Source: Mercurialis annua (lineage: Eukaryota > Streptophyta > Magnoliopsida > Malpighiales > Euphorbiaceae). From it: DNA of 64,000 nucleotides. Position numbers and translations under genes: made by a program. Positions 54,501 through 64,000 of the stretch are shown here, piece by piece; the stretch's first letter is position 1, and the number at the start of each line of letters is the position of its first letter. Under the pieces are notes generated by a model. The model was not told where the DNA came from, searched no databases, and worked only from the letters and a program-made list of their open reading frames with translations. The stretch is from contig NC_065571.1 of the NCBI RefSeq assembly GCF_937616625.2, positions 46,919,651 to 46,983,650 on the forward strand, written 5' to 3'.

Positions 54501-57500
54501 AGCACAGGATTTTACAGGTAAAAATGTGAGCATTTGGACCATGCCATATGTTAACATTGCTGTGTTCTGTTTATTCAAGTTTCCATTTGTATACGTATAC
54601 GTGTAAGGACAGTTATCGTCTCAGCATGTTTGTATGGATTCCATTTTGTTACTAGTCTTACAACTAAATGTTTCAGATTCTATTCAGATGTACTCCTAGA
54701 TAGAAAGGAACCAGCAGTAACAATTATATTAAATTTGAAAAGAAGGGGTAATGCGAGTCTGAGGTGTTTCTTTCAAGTGTTTAATTTTCATGAAACCCTG
54801 TACTAAAGGTATTAAGGCTCTGTTGGCTACTCTCAATGTGAGATTAACTGGGTGGTTTTGTTGAAGAATGAACAAGGCAATATTCAATATAACACTATGG
54901 TTTTTGGCCAGGAGGTCAATAACAGTCTATAAGAATGAGGAATGTGGAACTATTAAAGCTTGGTTATCCTATTTTCATTCATTTGCGAGGACTAGGACTT
55001 GGAAATCAATACAGACTACTGTGTAATGATTTTCCCTTACAGTGCTTGGCAAACTAACATGGTCTTGGGAGTTTCACTCTTTATCCCATGTGTCTAATAG
55101 CTTTCTTTGAATAGAAATAGGTTTTTTTAGAATTTCAACTACTTTATAAGCTATTCCATTTCAGAAACTCAACTACCCTAGTCTTAATATCTCTTGCCAT
55201 TATTAAGGTTAGCGAGATTGTGTCTGCCATTATAAATTTATTATAATGAATAATGTTGGTTTTGGATGGTTTAAAATTATTGTTTCAAGAAGCAAGGAAC
55301 TTGATGCATCAGACTTTTGGAAGAGCTGTATTTTCACTTATCTAACAGAATGTTGAATTATGACTGATAGTTGCAGCTGTATGACATGATCAACCTTGTC
55401 AAAGTAAATTGTTTTTTAACATCTATGCTCTCTCATTGCAGGTTCTCCATTTTTTCGGAATGACACTAGGTTGCGTGCTCTTCGCTTCCTGGATCACATG
55501 CTTGTATGATTTTTTTTTGTCTTTGACTAGCTCATGCTTCTGAGATATGCACCTGGATACTCTGCTTCTGGAGACTTCCGGGGAAAAGAATATAAAGTAA
55601 CAAAGTATAGGTTATGGTGGAAGTTATGCTTCATGACTGATTTTGCTTTCTTGCAGGAAAGAGATAATATGCAGAAGTCTGAGTTCTTGAAAGCATTATC
55701 AGATATGTGGAAAGATTTTGACTCGCGTGTACTGCGGTATAAGGTTTGTATCTTTTTCCTTGCTGGTTGATGCTGTGTTTTAATTTAAATTTACTTTATT
55801 TTTCTTTAAATTTTTGCTCAATATTAGTGATAGACATTCATATATCTTTTAGTTTAACATAACTATTTAGGTCATTTTTAACGACTGGTATTTATTTTGC
55901 AACACATTTTATATTAAGTATTGACTTGCAATAATCTCCATATACAATGCCAAAAGTAGGCAATAGGACTATCAGATATGTGGAAAGATTTTGACTTGCG
56001 TGTACTGGTTATAAGGTTTGTATTTTTCCTTGCTCGCCGATGTTGTGTCTTAATTTTACTTTTTTTAGCTTGATATCCGTGAATATTGTTAGTGATAGAC
56101 ATTCATATATATTTTAGTTAACAAAGATGTATAATTTCAGCTATTTTTGAGGACTGGCATTTATTTATAAACACATTTTTACATTGACTATTATTTGCAA
56201 TAATTTCCATATGCAATGCTAAAAATGGACAAGACAATTTTCCATTTTTAATTTAGACATTATAGTCAATGAGTCGTTGAGTATGCTCCTTGAAGCTATT
56301 ATTCTATTTAGCAAATAGGAAATACATGGTAATTTTTCCACCTTCATCTCACAATCAGGAGAAGAACATTTTCAGTAAACAAGTTTTTTGTGCAGGTACT
56401 TCCACCACTATGTGCAGAACTTAGGAATTTGGTGATGCAACCGATGATTCTTCCCATGGTTCTCACCATAGCAGAGTCTCAGGTACCAGTTCTTTTTTCA
56501 TTAAATTATAGTCCATGGTTTGACTTAAATTATGTCCCAGTGTTCTATTGTTTTCCAGTTGTTTTATATTTTTTTAGTTCTCGACTAATTCCATTTAAGC
56601 GGTGAGATGATCTTTCATATTGGTGTTCTATAAGCCATGTAGTTTTTGAATGGGCTTGAATGCTTGATGGTGCGATTGAAGATTTTTTTTTTTCCGTTTC
56701 TGTTGTCTGTATTTACTTTCAACTGTTTGCCGCCTTATCAATCTGAACATGTATCAAAAAAATGGTAAAAGTACCCTCCAGTCAATATCGTAATTCCTTA
56801 TTTGTTAACATGTTACCAGCTTGTGTCATAAAAGCGCGCTTTCATAGTCAATTCTGCACAATTTTTCTATGGGTATTTACAGGTTTCTTTTACTTGTTTA
56901 TCTTGAGTATTTTAATCGTGTTGTCCCCTTGTCAACAATTTGGTTTATAATGTATTGCAACGATTATGGGATAGTGGACAAATGAGCGATCTGACCTTAA
57001 ATTGGAAATGAGAACTTCTTGTTGGAATCATGTATACTTGGACAACACCTTAAGATTCAAGAATTACTATGTGGAGCTTTATTATCCTGGATGCGACTAG
57101 CATAGATAATAACAGAAACAGGGAAATAATGATTATGTTACTGTAATATCTGAACAATTTTGTCTTCCATATAGAAGCCTTTATCTGTATTGAATGGGTA
57201 TTTTATTTGAAGCTTTTATTTGGTCAAATAACTCCAAAAAATCAAAAAACAATTGAAATTTTGTATAATTGGTTTCTTCAAGGCTAGTTTTTAACTTTTC
57301 TAATTGCTTGTGTATCAAGTTCTTAAGTTTGGGGAACGGCAAGCATTAGCTAAGTTTCTTTGATTTCTTTTTTATTTTATACATGGATAAGGATGCATGG
57401 GAATGAACGTTCTGCACCACAAACACTTGAAAGTGAAGAGATTTCTGTGATTATATGGTGTGTTTGGGTCAACCAATAGTGTGTAGAAGGTGAATGGGAA

Positions 57501-60500
57501 AGAGCGATTTTTTCTAAGTTGTACAATGTTTGTTCAAGAAAATAAGTGTGAAGTCTTATCTGTTGATGTTAGCAAGTGTTTTAAATTGTAAATCCCATGC
57601 AACAAATGTCTATCATGTGAATTAGCACATGGGGAATGTTTGTTATGTAGTTTTAGATGCTTATATGCAATGGTGCCCACTTAAAGTGGCTTTCTGGATA
57701 TGGATAATTTCATGGGACAAATTCTTACTTCAGGGACTGGAAAAGATTATTAAGATGTAAGAGTAGATATTATTTTGTGTTTACATATATATGGATGTAT
57801 AAATGTGATTGTTTCTGTGGGTATAATTATATTTGTTGATTTATTAAGTGGCAATAACATTTTGATACTTTGCATTCTTTGTATATGTAGGACAAATCTG
57901 ACTTTGAACTATCAACAATTCCAGCTCTCATACCTGTACTGAGTACTGCTGCTGGTGAGACGCTACTGCTGCTTGTTAAGCACGCTGAACTTATTATTAA
58001 CAAGGTAACTGAGGGTGCTGTGTTGATCATGTGGAGTGCCGATGCACATCATTCAATTCGTTAGACGCAATCATATTTCTTGTGCTTTGCATGTAGATGT
58101 TAAATAGAGGATCTTTCAATCACCAAAAGAAAATTGAAGGAAATTGGAATTCACATTATTGAGTTAATTTAGTATTTTTTATATTTTGCCCTCAGAGTTG
58201 CTTTCCTTTCAGTTTTTTTTTATTTGGCGATCATTGCTTTGTTAATTGGTAAAGGTTTTGCACTAGTTACTTGTAGACACAAGCCCAAGTTTTGAAATTC
58301 CCAACTTCATTGAAAGGTTGCTAATTGGGTGGACGGCCTCTTCAAAAATTTCTCTTGGGAAACCAGTGTTTTTTGGATGATTTTGAAATGATTGTTTTGT
58401 TTTATTCAGAAATATCTTGTTTTTCCTTTACATTATTTTCTCCTCCTGTTTTCATCTTTTGGGCAATGCTTGTTGTCACTTCTATAAAAAGATAGCTATG
58501 ACTTCAATAAATTTTTCAGGCTAGGGCTGTGGTGATGTAATGTTAGTAGTGTTTCACATAAAAATGATCACTTTCTGGTTGACTTGCTGTCTATTTTGTA
58601 ATTCCAATTTTTTTTTTTGAAGTTTAATCATGCCAATTTTGTCATGTGATTATGATTGTGGCAGACTAGCCAGGAGAATTTAGTATCCCACGTCTTGCCT
58701 TTGCTTATTCGAGCTTATGATGATACCGATCCACGTATTCAAGAGGAAGCCATAAAAAAGTCCACATCCCTTGCTAAACAACTCGATGTTCAGGTGACTT
58801 TCTTCTATGGATTATGGTGTTTCATATTGGAAATGCATGCAAAAATATATTTTCACTGTCACTAGTTTGTCCGGCGTTTTTGTCTTTGTCATGGAAGACG
58901 GTGAAAATAAGTTATAGCAGTAACAACATCTTAGCTCCCCAGTTCATGTGTTCAGCTTCATAATTCAAATTTAACTTTAATTGTGTGGTCGAGTGGAAAA
59001 GTGGTTCACCACATGGAAGTTGGAACTGATATCCTAGGGGAACATCTTCTAAGCTGCCATTGCAGTAGCAACATATATTATTAACATATAACAACCTTTT
59101 TACTGTTATAATTTGCTAATTTTTAGGAAGATGCAATATGAAATAATTATCAGATGCTTTGGTGATCCCCTGCAGAATAATCAGTATTTTTATCATTGAT
59201 AACTGAAGAAGTAAAACTCCCTTCTTTTTCTCAACCCAATAGTATGCAATTCTTAGATTTCCATCAATTGATTCTCCAAGACAAGAACAAAAGCTAAGGG
59301 TTTTTAGCTTTATATTGACAAGCAGATAAGAGCTAAATTGCTGTAGCTGTCCACCTATTTGATTGCTACTGCTCTATTTCCTTAAACTCAGTTGGACTTC
59401 ATGATTGGAAATGAAATATGCCTGACCTGATTAATTCCAACCAGTAATGTTTTTCCTCGATAAGAGTATGAATTAAACAACTTTTCTCCTAGGTGGAACA
59501 GATTAATTTCTTTTTCTCCTTTTAAATTCTCATTTTAAATTTGAAGTTTGATGAAGCATTTAGGGCTGGCTTCCTGATGCCATCAACTTATGCCGATGGG
59601 AGCTAGACTGGCATACCACACAGTAATTTGCCAAATTATTTTGAATATTTGATAGCCGTTATGCATTCTGTAATGTGGATAAACTATTTACATGTCTATA
59701 TTCAAGGGATATGCCAAATTTTACTTATTTACAGCAACTTACTTGGTTCCCTTGTCTCTACTTCCTTGCAGCTAGTGAAACAATCAATTCTGCCTCGTGT
59801 TCATGGCTTAGCACTCAAGACGACTATTGCTGCGGTATGGTTGCTTCTTTTTTTAATTTCTCATTTCCTGACCTTTAATGGTTGGCCGTCTGCTTGCTAA
59901 TTTATTGAATTTTATTAAAGTTGGATTTTGCTCATGTGAATACTTGAAGAGAAAAGGTGTATATACATTGAGCCATGCTTTGTTAATGAACTGCTGATGT
60001 TTAATCAAAGCTAATTATTTTTTGTATTGCTAGGTAAGAGTCAATGCCCTATTATGCTTCGGGGAACTTATTCACAAACTCGATAAACATGCTATTCTAG
60101 AAATCCTGCAAACAATTCAACGTTGTACAGCTGTGGACCGCTCTGCTCCCACTCTTATGTGTACCCTTGGAGTCGCAAATTCAATTCTCAAGCAGGTAAT
60201 ATTTCCTGGTCAATGGGCGTGGTGTTACTACTGCATTAGCTTTTATTTTTTTGTTATATTTAAGAATCTCACAGTGATTATCCCATATGTCAGCATGGAG
60301 TAGAATTTGTGGTGGAGCATGTTCTTCCACTACTCATACCTCTTCTCACTGCCCAACATTTAAATGTTCAGCAGTTTGCCAAATATATGCTCTTTGTTAA
60401 GGATATTCTCAGGTACTTCAATAATGTGCTGCAGCTTTTAGTCCTTCAAAATTTTCTTTATTGTCTGCTATACTCGCACATGTGTTTCTTTTTTTTTTAA

Positions 60501-61577
60501 TTAATGGCTTTTTTTGTCAAGAGGAATATATGATCTTTGCAAGTGAAATCTTTTTGCCACATGTATCTAATTCTTTTAATGCCTCTTATTTGTTTGTTTT
60601 TATTCTCAAAAATGGATTGGGCTCATTATAGGATGATAGAAGAAAAGAGAGGAGTCACAGTTACTGCTTCTGGAATTCCAGATGTAAAGTCGGTACCATT
60701 TCCCAATGGGCTGCAGTCTCAAGCCTCAAACAAAACAAGCGCAACTGTTGCTCCTGCGTCAAAAAATAGCCCATCTTGGGATGAGGATTGGGGTACCATC
60801 TCAAAGGGACCTACCACAAGAAACCAGCCTTCGACGAGCAAGCCATCATCTACTCCCTCCATTCCGAGTAATCAGCCTATCCAGATAGCTTCTTTGCAGT
60901 CAGAATCCTCTTTCAGTTCGGGTGTATCTGGTCAGCAAACGGCTGCATTATGCCCTGCAGTTGACATAGAATGGCCTCCTCGGGCATCTTCAGATGCAAC
61001 TCCTAAGTTAGGTGATGTGGACAAGCAATTGAATACAGGAACGTCATCCTTTTCAAGTTTTGACGATGTAGATCCTTTCGCCAACTGGCCTCCAAGGACA
61101 GGTGGTACTTCTACTACATTTGGAAACTCTAATAATGGCTCTCTTGGATCACTGGGAAACAATTACAGCACCAATTTGAAGACGAACACACCCAACAGAG
61201 TGAATGTCCAAACGAATGGAAGTAATAGTTGGGCCTTCAACAACCAAAATTCATTTGAGCCATTGAAGCCAAACCAAGGTACTTCAGCAATGAATGCTGG
61301 TAGTTTGAACAGCAGTCATAGTTCTCAGAATTCTATTGGCTTCATGAAACAAAATCAGGATATGTCTAGCTTAGGTTCATATAATGACAAGAAATCAACA
61401 GATCTGGGATCTATATTTGGTTCCGCTAAAAATGAAACTTCGGCACCTAAACTTGCTCCGCCCCCATCAACTGTGGTGGGTAGAGGAAGGGGCAGAGGAA
61501 GAGGAGCTGCATCTACTACAAGGTCTAGTCATACCAAATCACAGTCAGAACAGCCGCCTCTTTTGGATTTACTGTAA
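49311..61577 (+). CDS. SCYL2: SCYL2: SCY1-like protein kinase-like, clathrin-associated pseudokinase
   Basis: Fourteen exons, all GT..AG: 49311-49805, 51096-51200, 51700-51810, 52272-52454, 54391-54517, 55442-55503, 55657-55743, 56396-56482, 57891-58004, 58665-58793, 59772-59834, 60034-60195, 60294-60412 and 60632-61577. They join in frame to 929 residues, close to the Arabidopsis proteins (about 910). Residues 35-340 are kinase-like. The catalytic loop reads IHRAISPEN (Asp lost) and the DFG site reads GGFGF, so catalysis is unlikely. About 345-615 are HEAT repeats. The Ser/Asn-rich tail has WDEDWG, two WPPR motifs, DPF (AP-2 type), a GRGRGRG run and a final LLDLL clathrin box. SCYL2 proteins act in clathrin-dependent trafficking at the trans-Golgi, endosome and plasma membrane. 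Start chosen: the first [11 protein letters not shown]. The next in-frame ATG is four codons later. Confidence 0.93.
51163..51346 (+). repeat. Tandem duplication (period 92) of the exon 2 end and donor in SCYL2
   Basis: The last 38 bases of exon 2 (from ACAATGCTCATC), its GTATGTGC donor and about 50 bases of intron recur 92 bases downstream, from 51255. The copy keeps the frame ([12 protein letters not shown] against [12 protein letters not shown]) and an intact donor at 51293. A possible acceptor, TTATTCAG, ends at 51246. Confidence 0.85.
51476..51556. repeat. (TA)n microsatellite in SCYL2 intron 2
   Basis: About 35-40 TA units, interrupted by a G near 51545. Confidence 0.95.
53228..53690. 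repeat. Two to three diverged tandem copies of a dispersed repeat in SCYL2 intron 4
   Basis: GTTAGAGATAATAAT, TGAATTGGTTATTTG and ATGGTATYAKAGCTTCTAT recur in order, starting near 53228, 53398 and 53618. The period of about 170-220 bases is irregular. The strings resemble a common plant repeat; the family is uncertain. Confidence 0.65.
55693..56232 (+). repeat. Tandem duplication (period 273) of the exon 7 end and donor in SCYL2
   Basis: The second half of exon 7 (from ATCAGATATGTGG, 55698), its donor and about 220 bases of intron 7 recur from 55971. The copied exon piece has a one-base loss near its end (CTGGTTATAAGG against CTGCGGTATAAGG), so it cannot substitute for exon 7 in frame. Confidence 0.88.
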
Positions 61578-62015
61578 TCGGCTGGATTTCCTTTACTATA
61601 TGAAAGAAGTAGGAAGTGTGAAGAATGATAGTCCGGGTACTCCCTTCATGCCATGCACAGAGGATTTTAGATTCCTACAAGACTGAATTCTTCTCAGGCA
61701 TGCATTTACAGAATTTTTAGAGATGGTATGGCATGTCAGGTTATTTTTTGCTGTGAAGTGTTTGTAGCTTAATTTGTTGACCCTTAACGGGTTTCTTTTT
61801 CCTCTCTTTACTTAGTTTTGTTTTTTTATGTAAAGGAAAAGAAATTGTTTCATAATGTTAAATCGGATTATTTAAACATTTGATTTTGTGAAATAGTTTT
61901 TTGCTGGAAAATGTATTTTTCAAAACAATTACAGATCCAGCAACTGGATCAGAATAATAGAAGCAAAGTGAAACTTGGGTCTGTGTTTTGCTTTTAGAGT
62001 TGTCCAAAGAATAAA
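61578..62015 (+). terminator. SCYL2 3' untranslated region with candidate AATAAA
   Basis: T-rich sequence follows the stop. The first exact AATAAA is at 62010-62015. An earlier, non-canonical site near 61850 is equally possible. Confidence 0.35.
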
Positions 62016-63229
62016 CTTCATGATGATCTTCATGAGATTGATTACATAGCCATCCAGTCTGAAGAACTGCAACTATTAATCTGCGATGCAAAGTCAGGTA
62101 CACCTTGTTTACTTTTAAATTCATCCTTAAAGAAAACTCAGTACGAAACCATTTCTTTCAGTATGCCTTTTTTTTCTGCTATAAGCTGTTGGTACATTTT
62201 TGAATTTGTTCTGCAATACCATAACAAGAAATTTAAAATTTTCATCATCCTCTGCGCAAAATCTTTGAGATGAAAACATACATCTTGCCTCATCTTTGGA
62301 TTTATTTTCTCATATAGTACCTATGTTCCTGAACTCTGGAAGTATATTTATGTTGCTAATCAAAATCTCTTTAGGTTTAACTTTTAATTAATTCATAATC
62401 ACTATTCCTGTTCCTGCTGTTATTTATTATATGCGAAGTTCCTAATTGCTTCTAAAGTTATCTAATCAATAACCGTTAAGTCCCGGCATTCTATTCGATT
62501 GCCGAGTTACGACACTGATGGGGATGGTTTTTGAGATAAATCAATCACATATTAGTGTTTTTCCATTTCTAGCTAAGTTGTAGATGCTCGAATAGACTCT
62601 TTTGAATAATGAATCCCTTGCATTCATACACTAAATCCTTCATCTTTCTTCGACTTTCCAAATTCGGAGAAAACTAATGGCTTTGCTATTATTGTTATCG
62701 AGTCTGTCCAGTCGCTTGTCATCTACCTTTGCATGAAGGTAATTTTAGCATAATCATTTTGTCCAGATACCCTGTACTTTGCCAACAGCCTCTATATCTA
62801 TTTCTAGTTAACTTACCATAAATCAGGATAAGCTTGTATGGTTGTAATAGATCTGGTAACCAGGTTATGTTGCTTTCTGTTAGGAGCTGAGTCTCCGTAA
62901 AAGCCTTCCATGCCTTTTGCCAAGAAATGGTTATTGTCTACAGATTTAAGCTAAGGTGCCATTGCTTGAACCCATACCTGTCATAATGAAGAAACATTCC
63001 TTTTTTTTTTGTAGAATTAAAAAAAAAACTCCCTGGTGTGTATTTTCATGAGGATGATGAATAGCTTTCTTACATTTATGGTTATTCAGAAAAGTTTGCT
63101 TGGAAGAGTCTGCTCTAGTGGTAGTAATGATCCTTGTTAATACTGTACATAATTTATTCGCTGCTCACTTGTTTTATAACTTGACATGCTTCTTATAGTA
63201 ACCCTAACTTCACCCATTGCATTTGTATA

Positions 63230-63264
<35 letters not shown>

Positions 63265-64000
63265 TTATGTGCACACCAGCAGCTTTGCTGATTTCCGACT
63301 TTAAAATGTTGTTACTTCACTTCACAGCCTTTCTTTCTTCAATTGACACCTCAGCATTAGTAGCCTATGCAAATAATTAGTCATCTTGATGCATCATACT
63401 TTATGAGTTCCGCATATTGCAGTCGTCCTCCAAATTCACGATAAATAAGCGGATTCCAAACTTCCTTGCTTCAGAAATCACAAAATCTAGTGCCTCGGAA
63501 TTTCTTGGCTAGTATTTTGTTTCAGTTGAAGTTATATATATATCATCCCTCTGTACTCGTAAAGTCAGAGCCAGCTAAGCTTTATTATCAATCGTTGTCC
63601 TTGATTCCTAAATGGCTAATGTCACATGTTTGCCTTTACTTCATTGAAGCAGGGAATGAACCTGATATCAGCGACGGACAGTATAAAATCAGCAATGAAA
63701 AGTAAATTTGATTATAGTAGAGTAGAAACCAAGTTTATATACGAAAAACTATTATAAAAAAAAGTTATATATAATATATTTGAGGTCGAGGATCAAGGGA
63801 TGTAAATAATGAAGAATGAATTGTTAGATATGAAATGAAATACATAATTAGAGTAATGAAATGTCCTAATGGATAAAATCAAAAAATTAAAATATAAAAA
63901 TATGACAAAAATGAGGATAGAAAATACATTACAAAAGTTTTGTATTGATTAGTAAAAAGAAATTATTATAACAAAAAAATGCGTTAAATAGCAAAATGGA
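62016..64000. other. Intergenic DNA
   Basis: No gene recognised. A frame at 63466-63705 has no recognisable features. The last 300 bases are AT-rich. Confidence 0.5.
63233..63264. repeat. (ATC)n microsatellite
   Basis: Ten to eleven perfect ATC units. Confidence 0.95.

Noticed and set aside
63466..63705. 79-codon frame
   Set aside because: No recognisable features; length within chance for this DNA.

Overview
The window is nuclear DNA from a flowering plant, most probably a eudicot; the species cannot be named from the sequence. The evidence is spliced genes with GT..AG introns, a DYW-class pentatricopeptide (PPR) gene, a plant SCYL2 pseudokinase gene, a secreted plant LRR protein, and dense plant-type transposons. 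DNA between genes is very AT-rich. There are three host genes: an intronless LRR protein on the minus strand (5229-6659), an intronless DYW PPR on the plus strand (23189-25435), and a 14-exon SCYL2 gene on the plus strand (49311-61577). I assembled the SCYL2 model by hand from splice sites; it gives 929 codons in one frame.

Layout. 1-1740 is the 3' end of a LINE. 1741-5228 is AT-rich, with a foldback repeat and a diverged direct duplication. 5229-6659 is the LRR gene. About 7480-15700 is a dead minus-strand Ty1/copia element, split by a 5.3-kb CACTA transposon (8574-13895, target duplication ATA). That CACTA carries its own small nested CACTA (12646-13204, target duplication GTT). 16943-18877 holds two foldback elements with 9-bp target duplications. 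The second contains an array of 17 palindromes, the most unusual structure in the window. 19826-20353 is a Ty3/gypsy protease relic. A SINE nested in a MITE lies directly upstream of the PPR gene. 28156-32449 is a LINE with a complete ORF2.

The 33-48.6 kb interval is almost all nested repeats. It includes a Tourist MITE, a tandem hairpin array (34453-34600), a solo LTR inside a non-coding LTR-like element (37020-39714), and a Mutator-type element (39743-46608) with a captured exon. Inside that element is a second Tourist copy, itself split by another Mutator-type foldback (43947-46489). A LINE relic and a MITE follow before SCYL2 begins.

The host genes do not form a pathway. The PPR would act in organelle RNA editing, SCYL2 in clathrin-dependent trafficking, and the LRR protein in the apoplast. 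From memory, PPR and SCYL2 homologues are close neighbours in Arabidopsis, so the 24 kb of transposons between them here may be later expansion of an old gene pair. Several transposon boundaries are fixed at base level by matching target duplications, so insertion order can be read: the innermost elements are youngest.
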